Shown: one piece after another, positions 1-8,416 of the stretch | How positions within the stretch are numbered: position 1 is the stretch's first letter | Layout of the letters: every line of letters starts with the position of its first letter | Assembly: GCF_001295845.1 (NCBI RefSeq) | Contig: NZ_LJIC01000022.1 | Location: forward strand, 51,275-115,274 | Source: Rhodopseudomonas sp. AAP120 | Lineage (GTDB): Bacteria; Pseudomonadota; Alphaproteobacteria; Rhizobiales; Xanthobacteraceae | DNA: 64,000 nucleotides | Direction of reading: 5' to 3' | Notes under the pieces: generated by a model | Told to the model about the DNA's origin: nothing | The model's database searches: none | What the model saw: the letters and a program-made list of their open reading frames with translations, nothing else | Made by a program: the position numbers and the translations under genes

Positions 1-104
1 ACTGATCGCATCGACTGCCACGCGGCGATCTTGGGCGCGCCGCCAACAACAAGCCGCCGCAGGCGAAGCGGATCGACCTGACAGCGGATTGAACGATAGG
101 GGAG
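1..104 (+). other. Window edge, possible 3' end of an upstream gene
   Basis: Two plus-strand frames are open from the edge. One ends at a TGA at 79-81 and the other, open only from base 6, at a TGA at 90-92. Either could be the tail of an upstream gene, but too little is present to name it. The next gene follows directly with a strong GGAGG at 101-105. Confidence 0.3.
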
Positions 105-851
105 GTGGACTTGCTGCTTGCGCTTTTCGCCGACATTCATGCCAACCGGCAGGCCTTCACCACCTGCCTGGCCAAAGCGCGCGAGCAGGGAGCGGAGAAG
201 TTCGTTCTACTCGGTGACTATGTCGGTTACGGCGCCGATCCGGACTGGTCGGTGAGCACCGTGATGGAGCTGGTCGGCGGCGGCGCGGTCGCGGTGCTGG
301 GCAATCACGACAGCGCGGTGGGCAATCCCAAGGTGCAGATGAATGCCGAGGCCGAAGCCGCGATCGAATGGACGCGCGGCCAGCTCGGCGCTGCGCAGCG
401 CCGGTTCCTGGCCGATCTGCCGATGAAGCAGGAGGACGGCAATTTGCTGTTCGTGCATTCCGAAGCGACGCGGCCGGATAGCTGGATCTACGTCACCGAC
501 ACGTCGATCGCCTCGCGCAGCATGCAGTCGGTCGCCGCGCATGTGACGTTCTGCGGCCACGTCCACAAGCCGGCGCTGTACTCGCTCTCGGTGACCGGCA
601 AGATGACCACCTTCGTGCCGACCTCGGACGTGCCGGTGCATCTGCTGCCGGGCCGGCAATGGCTCGCGGTGCTGGGCTCGGTCGGCCAGCCGCGTGACGG
701 CAATCCGGCCGCCGCCTACGCGCTGTACGACACCGTCAAGCACGAGCTGACCTATTGCCGCGTGCCCTACGACGTCGAGGGCGCCGCGCGGCGGATTCGC
801 GACAACGGCCTGCCGGTCTGGCTGGCCGAGCGGCTGCTCGCGGGGCGGTGA
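105..851 (+). CDS. Calcineurin-like metallophosphoesterase
   Basis: Predicted cytoplasmic phosphoesterase with the full set of binuclear-metal motifs: DIHAN near residues 10-14, GDYVGYG at 37-43, GNHD at 66-69, and GHVH in the last third. Its length of about 248 residues fits the small YfcE/MJ0936-like branch rather than large nucleotidases. The GTG start used here overlaps the GGAGG ribosome site, so the TTG at 111, five bases after that site, may be the true start. The last four bases overlap a possible GTG start of the following protein kinase gene. That arrangement suggests a co-translated phosphatase/kinase pair. The natural substrate (phosphoprotein, dinucleotide or phosphodiester) cannot be read from the sequence. 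Confidence 0.88.
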   Translation: MDLLLALFADIHANRQAFTTCLAKAREQGAEKFVLLGDYVGYGADPDWSVSTVMELVGGGAVAVLGNHDSAVGNPKVQMNAEAEAAIEWTRGQLGAAQRRFLADLPMKQEDGNLLFVHSEATRPDSWIYVTDTSIASRSMQSVAAHVTFCGHVHKPALYSLSVTGKMTTFVPTSDVPVHLLPGRQWLAVLGSVGQPRDGNPAAAYALYDTVKHELTYCRVPYDVEGAARRIRDNGLPVWLAERLLAGR

Positions 852-856
852 CCGCG

Positions 857-2305
857 ATGGACAGCCCCTCGTTCGAGCCCGGCAGCAGCGTCGACGGCTA
901 CGTCATCGAGGGGGCGCTGCATCGCGGCGGCATGGCGTCGCTGTTCGCGGTCCGCCGCGACGGCGATCCGATGCCGATGGTGATGAAGCTTCCGCGCACC
1001 GGCGAGGGCGAGGACCCGGCCGCGATCGTCAGCTTCGAGATGGAGCAGATGCTGATGCCGCGGCTGCGCGGGCCGCACGTCCCGCAATTCGTGGCGCTGT
1101 CGGATTTCTCCAAGCTCCCCTACATCGTGATGGAGCGGATCGCCGGCGAGCCGCTGCTGGCCCGACTGCCGGATCTGCCGCTGCTTTACGACGAGGCGGT
1201 CGCGATCGCCGCCAGGATCGCGGTGGCGGTGGCCGACCTGCACCGCCAGCACGTCATCCATCACGACATCAAGCCCAGCAACATCATGTTCCGTCCGAGC
1301 GGCGAGGCGGTGCTGCTCGACATGGGGCTCGCCTGCAGCGACCAACTCCCCGACCTGATGCAGGAGGAGTTCCGTCTGCCGTTCGGCACCGCGCCCTACA
1401 TGGCGCCGGAGCGGCTGCTCGGCGTGCGCAACGATCCGCGCAGCGATCTGTTCGGGCTCGGCGTGCTGCTGTATTTCTTCACCACCGGCATCCGGCCATT
1501 CGGCGAGACCGAAACCATGTACGGCATGCGCCGGCGACTGTGGCGCGATCCGGTGCCGCCGCGCAGACTACGGCCGGACTATCCGCCCTGGCTGCAGGAA
1601 GTGGTGCTGCGCTGTCTGGAGATCCAGCCGGAGTGGCGCTATCCGACCGCGGCGCAGCTGGTGTTCGATCTCACGCATCCGACAGAGGTGAAGCTCACTA
1701 CGCGTTCGGAGAAGCTCAAACGCGATCCGCTGCGCACCGTGCTGCGCCGGCGTTTCAACAAGGAGCTGACGCGGCCGCGCCGCGAAACGCTGGCGGCGCA
1801 TCTGGCCTCGGCGCCGATCGTCGCGGTGGCGATCGACGTCGCCGAAGGCTCAGCGGCCCTGAACGACGAACTGCGCGTCACTGCCGGCCGCATCCTGACG
1901 ACGCTGCCGTCGGCGCGGCTCGCCTGCCTCAACGTGCTGAAGCTCGGGCGGATGACGATCGACCGGACGCTCGACGAGCACGGCCACAACAAGCATGTCG
2001 ATCGCCTGGTCGCGTTGCGGCACTGGGCCGAGCCGCTCAAGCTGGCCGACGACCGGCTGACCGCCCACGTGCTCGAGGCGGTCGATCCGGCCGCCGCCAT
2101 CCTCGAATTCGCCGAGGCGAGCCGGGTCGATCACATCCTGATCGGCGCGCGGCGCAACTCGATGCTGCGCACCCTCGGGGGCAGCGTCTCAGCCAAGGTC
2201 GCGAGCGAAGCGACCTGCACGGTGACCATCGTCCGCGATTCGGCGCAGCGGCCGACGCGGTCGGGGAAGCCGGCGAGCGCAGATCTCAGCCGGGAAGGCG
2301 TGTGA
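857..2305 (+). CDS. Ser/Thr protein kinase fused to a universal-stress-protein domain
   Basis: A Hanks-type kinase of about 482 residues. The glycine-rich loop lies near residues 19-25, the ATP-anchoring lysine is in VMK (about 44), the catalytic loop reads HHDIKPSN (about 135-142), the metal loop is DMG instead of DFG (about 155), and GTAPYMAPE marks the activation segment. After about residue 315 the protein continues into a USP-like domain ending in a nucleotide-binding-type stretch (ILIGARR, then GSVSAKVA). There is no transmembrane segment, so it should be cytoplasmic. The ATG at 857 is used; a GTG at 848 overlaps the upstream stop as GTGA. It sits directly behind the metallophosphoesterase, which may reverse its phosphorylation (inference). 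A kinase-USP fusion suggests stress or energy-state input. Confidence 0.85.
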   Translation: MDSPSFEPGSSVDGYVIEGALHRGGMASLFAVRRDGDPMPMVMKLPRTGEGEDPAAIVSFEMEQMLMPRLRGPHVPQFVALSDFSKLPYIVMERIAGEPLLARLPDLPLLYDEAVAIAARIAVAVADLHRQHVIHHDIKPSNIMFRPSGEAVLLDMGLACSDQLPDLMQEEFRLPFGTAPYMAPERLLGVRNDPRSDLFGLGVLLYFFTTGIRPFGETETMYGMRRRLWRDPVPPRRLRPDYPPWLQEVVLRCLEIQPEWRYPTAAQLVFDLTHPTEVKLTTRSEKLKRDPLRTVLRRRFNKELTRPRRETLAAHLASAPIVAVAIDVAEGSAALNDELRVTAGRILTTLPSARLACLNVLKLGRMTIDRTLDEHGHNKHVDRLVALRHWAEPLKLADDRLTAHVLEAVDPAAAILEFAEASRVDHILIGARRNSMLRTLGGSVSAKVASEATCTVTIVRDSAQRPTRSGKPASADLSREGV

Positions 2306-2323
2306 GCCAGGGCGCAAGCCTCT

Positions 2324-2411
2324 CCCCGTCATTGCGAGCGCAGCGAAGCAATCCATAGCGCCGTGCGCGGAGCTGGATTGCTTCGTCGCTTCGCTCCTCG
2401 CAATGACGGGG
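2324..2411. repeat. Dispersed palindromic repeat, family A (copy 1)
   Basis: The outer arms read CCCCGTCATTGCGAG and its complement CTCGCAATGACGGGG. Inner arms contain GAAGCAATCC and GGATTGCTTC. The whole unit can fold into one long hairpin. Related copies lie at 2491, 14476, 29327 and 32022. Confidence 0.85.
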
Positions 2412-2490
2412 TGGCGTCGGAGATGAAATCGGACGCCGGGGATCAACACACTTCAACCGGTTGGTCTCTGATCTTCCGAAGTAAAAGCCT

Positions 2491-2616
2491 CTCCGCGTCA
2501 TTGCGAGCGCAGCGAAGCAATCCATAGCGCCGAGCACTGCGCTGGATTGCTTCGCTGCGGAGCCTGTGCCCGGACGGCGCAAAGCGCCGATCCGGGTGCT
2601 CCTCGCAATGACGGGG
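2491..2616. repeat. Family A palindromic repeat (copy 2) with a nested hairpin insertion
   Basis: Same arms as copy 1, but the right arm is interrupted by about 40 bp. The insert contains its own hairpin at 2569-2596, with CCCGGA/TCCGGG outer arms and GGCGC/GCGCC inner arms around AAA. The insert resembles family C in base content, so one repeat type appears to have landed inside another. Confidence 0.8.
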
Positions 2617-2645
2617 AGATGTCAGGCGTAACAGAGTGCCGGCGA

Positions 2646-3296
2646 TCAGTTGATCATCAGGCGGTCGTCGACCGCTGCGACGCCGGGGGTCGACCAGGCG
2701 GCGGTCTGCACCGCGCGGCGCTGGTCCCAGCTGTCGACGCGGCCTTCGAGCACGACCATGTTGCCGTTCTTCACCGTCACGCGAATGCCGCTCGAGGCGA
2801 GTTCGGCGTGACGCTCCAGCGCCGATTCGAGGCAGGCCCGAATGCCGGCGTGGTCGCCGAGCGGATTGCTGATGACGATGTTGTTGGTGACGCCGACGAC
2901 GCCGGCGAGCTTGCGCACATCGTCTTCGGCGGCGGCGCGCTCGTAGTGCCAGTCGACGTTGCCGCTCAGCGTCAGCCAGCCGTCTTCGACCTGCACTTCG
3001 ATCGAGTTCGCCGGCACCAGCACGTTCCAGTCGAGGATGTCGGATGCGCGCTGCGCGATCTGGTCGTCGGCGGTCTTGGTGAAGGGATAGCGAACCTCGA
3101 TATGCTCGGAGATCGCGTGCACGCCTTTCACGCGGCGCGTCGCCGCAATCGCGGCCAGCTTCTCCGCATAGCTGATCACGTGACCGGTGAGGACCACGAT
3201 GTCGCCTTCGACAGCGACATTGATATGCCCACTGTTGAAGCTCGGATCGAATTCGAACTCGTCAAGGATGTTTTGACGGAGCTGGGACTCGGACAT
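2646..3296 (-). CDS. Triple BON-domain protein (OsmY-like)
   Basis: A 216-residue protein with three successive BON modules, at roughly residues 1-75, 80-145 and 150-216. Each carries the typical pattern of a helix, then a G-x-V-x-L-x-G-x-V strand; VVLTGHV, LTLSGNV and VVLEGRV are visible. BON domains bind membrane surfaces or peptidoglycan and are common in osmotic and envelope stress proteins. No signal peptide is visible, so the location is uncertain. An FNR-type box centred about 70 bp upstream of the start would place an FNR-activated transcript start about 29 bases before the ATG. The gene is divergent from the phosphoketolase gene, and both may respond to low oxygen. Confidence 0.9.
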   Translation of the reverse strand: MSESQLRQNILDEFEFDPSFNSGHINVAVEGDIVVLTGHVISYAEKLAAIAATRRVKGVHAISEHIEVRYPFTKTADDQIAQRASDILDWNVLVPANSIEVQVEDGWLTLSGNVDWHYERAAAEDDVRKLAGVVGVTNNIVISNPLGDHAGIRACLESALERHAELASSGIRVTVKNGNMVVLEGRVDSWDQRRAVQTAAWSTPGVAAVDDRLMIN

Positions 3297-3359
3297 GATG
3301 GCCTCTGGAGTTCCGCTGCGCTAACGGCCGGCATCTTCCGTGGTTGAAGGTCAAACACA

Positions 3360-3373
3360 TTGATCCCAATCAA
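3360..3373. promoter_or_regulatory. FNR/FixK-type box 1
   Basis: TTGATCCCAATCAA matches the consensus TTGAT-N4-ATCAA exactly. It lies between the BON gene (leftward) and the phosphoketolase gene (rightward). If it acts at -41.5 for the BON gene, transcription would start near 3325. Confidence 0.75.
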
Positions 3374-3391
3374 CCAGACGCTGCATCGCGG

Positions 3392-3405
3392 TTGATCTGC
3401 GTCAA
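3392..3405. promoter_or_regulatory. FNR/FixK-type box 2
   Basis: TTGATCTGCGTCAA differs from the consensus at one base (GTCAA instead of ATCAA). It is centred 32 bp from box 1, three helical turns, and faces the phosphoketolase gene with about 240 bp of leader. The rest of the 346-bp gap shows no gene. Confidence 0.6.
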
Positions 3406-3642
3406 ACGCTGTCATCAGGGTTTCATCGCCGTAATCTCAACAATCCCTTCGACGACGATCTCCGGCAATGTCCGGGTCTTGCATTGCGTCGCGTTCGCGA
3501 GCGCTAATGTCAGGCCAGACTGACACTGATCGCCATTCGGCTAAGGCGCGCGTGCGCCCGCATCCGACGGCGTGGTCAGCGCAGCGAGGACGTCGGCGCG
3601 AGCGCGCAGTACGCGATGTGAAATGCAGAGGCGGAGAAGGTG

Positions 3643-5997
3643 ATGTCAGACGTATTGTCCAACGAACTGATGCAGAAGATGGACGCCTATTGGCGGGCCG
3701 CGAACTACTTGTCGGTCGGGCAGATCTATCTGCAGGACAATCCGCTGCTCGACGAGCCGCTGCGGCTCGAGCATCTCAAGCCGCGCCTGCTCGGGCACTG
3801 GGGCACGACGCCGGGACTCAATCTGCTCTACGTGCATCTCAACCGGATGATCACCGCGCACGACCTGGATATGATCTACATCATCGGCCCCGGTCACGGC
3901 GGGCCCGGGCTGGTGGCGAACTCCTATCTCGAGGGCTCCTACACCGAGCGCTACCCGGCGATCGAGCGCAATCGCAACGGCCTGCAGCGGCTGTTCCGGC
4001 AATTCTCCTGGCCGGGCGGCGTGCCGAGCCACGTGTCGCCGGAGACGCCCGGCTCGATTCACGAAGGCGGCGAGCTCGGCTACTCGCTGGCGCACGCCTA
4101 CGGCGCCGCGTTCGACAATCCGAACCTGATCGTCGCCTGCATCGTCGGCGACGGCGAGGCCGAGACCGGCGCGCTGGCGACCAGCTGGCACTCCAACAAG
4201 TTCCTCAATCCCGCGCGCGACGGCGCGGTGCTGCCAATCCTGCATCTCAACGGCTTCAAGATCGCCAACCCGACCGTGCTGGCGCGGATCAGCCGCCAGG
4301 AGTTGACCGATCTGATGCGCGGCTACGGCTACGAGCCGATCGTCGTCGAAGGCGACGATCCGGCGATCGTGCACTATTCGCTCGCCGCCGCGCTAGAGAA
4401 GGCACTGACCGACATCCGCGCGATCCAGGCCGCCGCGCGGCACGAGGGTGTGACGGCGCGGCCGCGCTGGCCGATGATCATCATGCGCACGCCCAAGGGC
4501 TGGACCGGGCCGAAGCAGGTCGACGGCAAGCCGGTCGAGGGCACCTGGCGGGCGCATCAGGTGCCGATCGCCGACTTCAAGACTCCCGAGCACATCAAGC
4601 TGCTGGAAGACTGGCTGCGCAGCTACCGGCCGGACGAATTGTTCGATGCCAATGGCCGCTTCCGTGACGACCTCGCGGCGCTGGCGCCGACCGGCCATCG
4701 CCGGATGAGCGCCAACCCGCACGTCAATGGCGGCGAGCTGCTGCAGCCGCTGTCGCTGCCGGATTTCCGCGACTACGCGGTGGCGCTGCCGGCGCCCGGT
4801 GCCGCCAAGGCCGAAGCCACGCGCGTGCTCGGCACGTTCCTGCGCGACGTGATGCGCGACAACCTCGAAACGCAGAACTTCCGGCTGTTCGGACCGGACG
4901 AGACCGCCTCGAACCGCCTCGACGGCGTGCTCGAGGTCACCGAAAAGGAATGGATGGCGGACATCGAAGAGGTCGACGTCGCGCTCGGTCCCGACGGCCG
5001 GGTGATGGAGGTGCTGAGCGAGCACCTGTGCCAGGGCTGGCTCGAAGGCTATCTGCTGACCGGTCGCCACGGCCTGTTCTCGTGCTACGAGGCCTTCATC
5101 CACATCATCGACTCGATGTTCAATCAGCACGCCAAATGGCTGAAGGCGTGCGCGACGATCCCGTGGCGGCGGCCGATCGCCTCGCTCAACTATCTGCTGA
5201 CGTCGCATGTCTGGCGGCAGGACCACAACGGCTTCTCGCACCAGGACCCCGGCTTCATCGATCACGTCCTCAACAAGAAGGCCAGCGTGGTCCGCGTCTA
5301 TCTGCCGCCGGATGCCAACACGCTGCTGTCGGTGGCCGATCACTGCCTGCGCAGCCGCAACTACGTCAACGTCATCGTCGCCGGCAAGCAGCCGGAGTGG
5401 CAGTGGCTGGATATGGATGCCGCCGTCCGGCACTGCACCGCCGGAGCCGGGATCTGGCAGTGGGCCAGCAATGACGACGGCGATCCCGACGTGGTGATGG
5501 CCTGCGCCGGCGACGTGCCCACGGTCGAGACGCTGGCGGCGGTCACGCTGCTGCGCGAATACGTGCCGGACATCCGGATCCGCGTCGTCAACGTCGTCGA
5601 CCTGATGGTGCTGCAGCCGAGTTCGGAGCATCCGCACGGCTTCGACGACCGCCGCTTCGACGAATTGTTCACCGCCGACAAGCCGGTGATCTTCGCGTTT
5701 CATGGCTATCCCTGGCTGATCCACCGGCTCACTTATCGCCGGCACAATCACTTCAACATTCACGTCCGCGGCTACAAGGAAGAGGGAAGTACCACGACAC
5801 CGTTCGACATGGTGGTGTTGAACGATCTCGACCGCTACCGGCTGGCGCTCGACGCGATCCGCCGGATCCCGCGGCTGGCCAGCGAAGTCGAAGCGGCCAC
5901 GTCGCGCTACTGGGCGACGATGCAGCGGCACAAGCTCTACATCGCCGAGCATGGTGACGACATGCCCGAAGTGCGCGATTGGCGCTGGCCAAGCTGA
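3643..5997 (+). CDS. xfp: Xylulose-5-phosphate/fructose-6-phosphate phosphoketolase
   Basis: Thiamine-diphosphate enzyme splitting xylulose-5-phosphate (or fructose-6-phosphate) with phosphate into acetyl phosphate and an aldose phosphate. The protein has about 784 residues, normal for the family. The ThDP-binding segment [15 protein letters not shown] lies near residue 170, with family segments GPGHGGPG near 85 and [13 protein letters not shown] near 710. The ATG at 3643 is preceded by GGAG with six bases of spacing; a GTG directly before it also lies in frame. It stands alone with two FNR-type boxes far upstream. A role in acetyl-phosphate and energy supply during low oxygen, bypassing part of glycolysis, is an inference from that context. 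Confidence 0.96.
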   Translation: MSDVLSNELMQKMDAYWRAANYLSVGQIYLQDNPLLDEPLRLEHLKPRLLGHWGTTPGLNLLYVHLNRMITAHDLDMIYIIGPGHGGPGLVANSYLEGSYTERYPAIERNRNGLQRLFRQFSWPGGVPSHVSPETPGSIHEGGELGYSLAHAYGAAFDNPNLIVACIVGDGEAETGALATSWHSNKFLNPARDGAVLPILHLNGFKIANPTVLARISRQELTDLMRGYGYEPIVVEGDDPAIVHYSLAAALEKALTDIRAIQAAARHEGVTARPRWPMIIMRTPKGWTGPKQVDGKPVEGTWRAHQVPIADFKTPEHIKLLEDWLRSYRPDELFDANGRFRDDLAALAPTGHRRMSANPHVNGGELLQPLSLPDFRDYAVALPAPGAAKAEATRVLGTFLRDVMRDNLETQNFRLFGPDETASNRLDGVLEVTEKEWMADIEEVDVALGPDGRVMEVLSEHLCQGWLEGYLLTGRHGLFSCYEAFIHIIDSMFNQHAKWLKACATIPWRRPIASLNYLLTSHVWRQDHNGFSHQDPGFIDHVLNKKASVVRVYLPPDANTLLSVADHCLRSRNYVNVIVAGKQPEWQWLDMDAAVRHCTAGAGIWQWASNDDGDPDVVMACAGDVPTVETLAAVTLLREYVPDIRIRVVNVVDLMVLQPSSEHPHGFDDRRFDELFTADKPVIFAFHGYPWLIHRLTYRRHNHFNIHVRGYKEEGSTTTPFDMVVLNDLDRYRLALDAIRRIPRLASEVEAATSRYWATMQRHKLYIAEHGDDMPEVRDWRWPS

Positions 5998-6039
5998 TCA
6001 CGCTCGAATTGTCCAGAAGCCGCTAAGTCGCCGTCAACC

Positions 6040-6058
6040 ACCGATCGAGCCGATCGGT
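6040..6058. terminator. Short hairpin after the phosphoketolase gene
   Basis: ACCGATCG and CGATCGGT pair perfectly around a three-base loop, 43 bp after the stop codon. There is no T-tract, so it may be an mRNA-stabilising hairpin or a weak terminator rather than a standard intrinsic one. Confidence 0.35.
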
Positions 6059-6151
6059 CTGGCGGCGGCGCGCGGCCGATGAATTAACCAACGCTTGCAA
6101 CCGGCCCGATATGCCTGCTGCCGTGAACTCAACGGCGAAAGGAGCGGGCCG

Positions 6152-6649
6152 ATGGACACGCGCGACCATGATGCGGCGCATCCGGAGATCGGAGCCGATC
6201 GACTACTCGGCTTGCTGAACCTGCTGGTGATCGACGATGATGCCGTGCAGCGGATGCTGATCGCCGGTGCGGCCGAGAAGGCGGGCTACGCGGTGACCCA
6301 TGCGACGTCGTGCGCCGAGGGCACCGCGCTGATCCAGCAGCGCCCGTTCGACTGCGTCACGCTCGATCTGATGCTCGACGACGGCGACGGCAGCGACGTG
6401 ATGCGGGCGATGGCCGGTGCGCATTATGCCGGCCCGCTGATCGTGATCAGCGGGATGGATTCCGAACGTCGCCGGGCCTCGCGCGCGCTCGCCCGCTCGC
6501 TCGGCATGGACCTGCTGCAGAGCTTCCCGAAGCCGATCGACCTCGCTGCGCTGCGGATTTCGCTGGCCAACATCCGCAGCAATGTCGCCGGGCTGCCGAT
6601 CGTGCATTCCTGGGGCGAGGTCTGCGGTCCGCGCTTCGAGCACGGCTAG
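6152..6649 (+). CDS. Single-domain response regulator receiver
   Basis: A 165-residue CheY-like receiver with no output domain. The acidic pair is in LLVIDDDAVQ, the phospho-acceptor aspartate in CVTLDLMLDDGDG, the Ser/Thr position in VISGMD, and the conserved lysine in FPKPIDL. The ATG at 6152 follows AAGGAGCGGGCCG. Its receiver is clearly related to the N-terminal half of the EAL protein at 8417 (shared FDC-TLDL, VISG and PKPIDL-LR stretches), so the two probably arose by duplication. Neither has an adjacent kinase of matching orientation. It may relay phosphate or act as a protein-binding switch near cheR. Confidence 0.88.
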   Translation: MDTRDHDAAHPEIGADRLLGLLNLLVIDDDAVQRMLIAGAAEKAGYAVTHATSCAEGTALIQQRPFDCVTLDLMLDDGDGSDVMRAMAGAHYAGPLIVISGMDSERRRASRALARSLGMDLLQSFPKPIDLAALRISLANIRSNVAGLPIVHSWGEVCGPRFEHG

Positions 6650-7065
6650 GGCCGTATCGCCTTCGTGCAGGCGGCCGTGCAAGGCTTCTTGGGAGATGCG
6701 CGGCCTCGCAAGTTTACTCGGCCGCATCGCTTCGGGCGGGCTATTCGGCGGTGTGAGTCGGACTGATCAGTCGGTGTGCTGGTACGACTACGGGGGGCAA
6801 AAATTAACGAGAGTGAAGGCCAATCACAGCTAGAGCAGTCAGGACGTGAGTTCCGGGTCGACAGGTCGTTGTCAAACCCGCCACCGGAAGGTCGAAAAAG
6901 GCGCTCTGGAATGGATGACTTCACTCTGCAACGCGGCGCCGGCCTGCCGGCCTGGACGAGGTCCGCCGCGACGCTTTGCGAGGCCGTCACCGTGGCGCCG
7001 TGCGTCGGCCTCTCAACCGCCCTTCATCGCGATACGTCGTGCGCGAACGTGCCAGGAAGGATCCC
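6650..7065 (+). other. Gene-poor gap before cheR
   Basis: No convincing gene was found. A 12-bp palindrome GACTGATCAGTC lies at 6761-6772. A 52-codon frame from 6911 runs into the cheR start, but it has no good ribosome site and an unbiased composition, so it is not called. The gap probably carries the cheR promoter. Confidence 0.4.
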
Positions 7066-7938
7066 ATGACCCCGCTCGACTACGACTATCTGCAGAAAAT
7101 CCTGAAGGACAGGTCCGGGTTGATGCTGTCGGCGGACAAGAAATATCTGCTGGAGAGCAGGCTGCTGCCGCTCGCCCGCAAGGCCGGCGTCGCCGGCATC
7201 AGCGAGCTCGTGCAGAAGATGAAGGCCGGCTCCGAGACGTTGATCCACGACGTCGTCGAAGCGATGACCACCAACGAGACCTTCTTCTTCCGCGACAAGA
7301 CGCCGTTCGATCACTTCAAGGACAGCGTGATCCCGGAACTGATCAAGGCGCGCGCCGGGCGGCGCAGCCTGCGGATCTGGTGCGCCGCGTCGTCGACCGG
7401 GCAGGAGCCGTACTCGCTGGCGATGCTGCTGAAGGAGAAGGCGGCCGAACTCGCCGGTTGGCGCATCGAGATCATCGCCACCGATCTGTCGCCCGAGGTG
7501 CTGGCGAAGTCGAAGAACGGCCTCTACAGCCAGTTCGAGGTGCAGCGCGGCCTGCCGATCCAGCTGCTCGTCAAGTACTTCAAGCAGGACGGCATGATGT
7601 GGCAGCTCAACGCCGACGTTCGCGCGATGGTGCAGTTCCGGCAGTTCAACCTGCTGCAGGACTTCGCGCCGCTCGGCAAGTTCGACGTCATCTTCTGCCG
7701 CAACGTGCTGATCTATTTCGACCAGGCGACGAAGTCGGACATCTTCAACCGCCTGATGAAGGCGAACGAGCCGGACGGCTACCTGTTCCTCGGCGCGGCC
7801 GAGACCGTGGTGGGGCTGACCGACAGCTACAAGGTCTGTCCGAAACGGCGCGGCGTGTACCTGCCCAACGTGGCTGCTGCCGCGGCGCCGGGGCTTGCCG
7901 CCGGCGGCTTCAAGCCGGCGGGCTTTGCCGGGCGCTAG
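7066..7938 (+). CDS. cheR: CheR-type protein-glutamate methyltransferase
   Basis: Predicted S-adenosylmethionine-dependent methyltransferase that esterifies glutamates of chemoreceptors. It has 290 residues: an N-terminal helical domain (about 1-75), then the catalytic fold with IWCAASSTGQEPYSLA (about 105-120, equivalent to the family's CSTGEEPYS) and DVIFCRNVLIYFD near residue 208. The ATG at 7066 follows GGAAGGATCCC. The expected partners cheB, cheA and a chemoreceptor are absent nearby; instead a PilZ-like gene follows after 13 bp. This resembles split chemosensory modules in which CheR acts with a remote array. The target receptor cannot be predicted. Confidence 0.93.
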   Translation: MTPLDYDYLQKILKDRSGLMLSADKKYLLESRLLPLARKAGVAGISELVQKMKAGSETLIHDVVEAMTTNETFFFRDKTPFDHFKDSVIPELIKARAGRRSLRIWCAASSTGQEPYSLAMLLKEKAAELAGWRIEIIATDLSPEVLAKSKNGLYSQFEVQRGLPIQLLVKYFKQDGMMWQLNADVRAMVQFRQFNLLQDFAPLGKFDVIFCRNVLIYFDQATKSDIFNRLMKANEPDGYLFLGAAETVVGLTDSYKVCPKRRGVYLPNVAAAAAPGLAAGGFKPAGFAGR

Positions 7939-7951
7939 CGGAGGGTTCGGG

Positions 7952-8272
7952 TTGACCACGGAGAATATCGGCACCGAGCGTGTGGCATTCGGGCGTGGCT
8001 ACGCGGTCTGGATCATGGGGATCGACGGGACGTGGCGCCGGAGCTGCGTGCTCAAGGCCGTCTCCAGCTTCGAGGCGGAACTCGAGCTCGAGGGCTCGAT
8101 CGAGGGGCTCAACCTCAAGGAATTCTTCCTGCTGCTGTCGTCGACCGGCCTCGCCTATCGCCGCTGCGAACTGATCCGCGTCAACGGCTCCGAAATCGAC
8201 GTGCGCTTCCTCAAGACCAAGAACAGGTCCGGCAGGCCGCTGGGCACCCGCGACGATCGCATGGATTCGTGA
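7952..8272 (+). CDS. PilZ-like small protein
   Basis: About 106 residues starting at TTG 7952, six bases after GGAGGG. The fold pattern is that of an alphaproteobacterial PilZ domain: WRRSCVLKAVSSFEAELEL, then hydrophobic strands ending in EIDVRFL. The canonical c-di-GMP contacts (RxxxR and D/NxSxxG) are only partly recognisable: RR is present, and the second motif reads SSFEAEL. It could be a degenerate, non-binding PilZ. It follows cheR closely, probably in one transcript, and precedes a c-di-GMP phosphodiesterase gene, which supports a c-di-GMP link (inference). Confidence 0.75.
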   Translation: MTTENIGTERVAFGRGYAVWIMGIDGTWRRSCVLKAVSSFEAELELEGSIEGLNLKEFFLLLSSTGLAYRRCELIRVNGSEIDVRFLKTKNRSGRPLGTRDDRMDS

Positions 8273-8416
8273 CCCGCCGCGAGGGGAAAGCTAACCATTC
8301 GGCCGTTCCGCCGCCCGGTTGTATATTCGCAGAAGACTTCTTTTATGAGAAACGATTAGCGTTCCCGAGAGAGGTCTTGGCGAGACAAGATCGATGACTT
8401 TCTTGCGGACGCGCGG

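Noticed and set aside
3341..3356. TTGAAGGTCAA as a third FNR-type box
   Set aside because: The half sites are too close together for TTGAT-N4-ATCAA.
6911..7069. A 52-codon frame upstream of cheR
   Set aside because: Weak ribosome site, overlap with the cheR start and random-looking composition.
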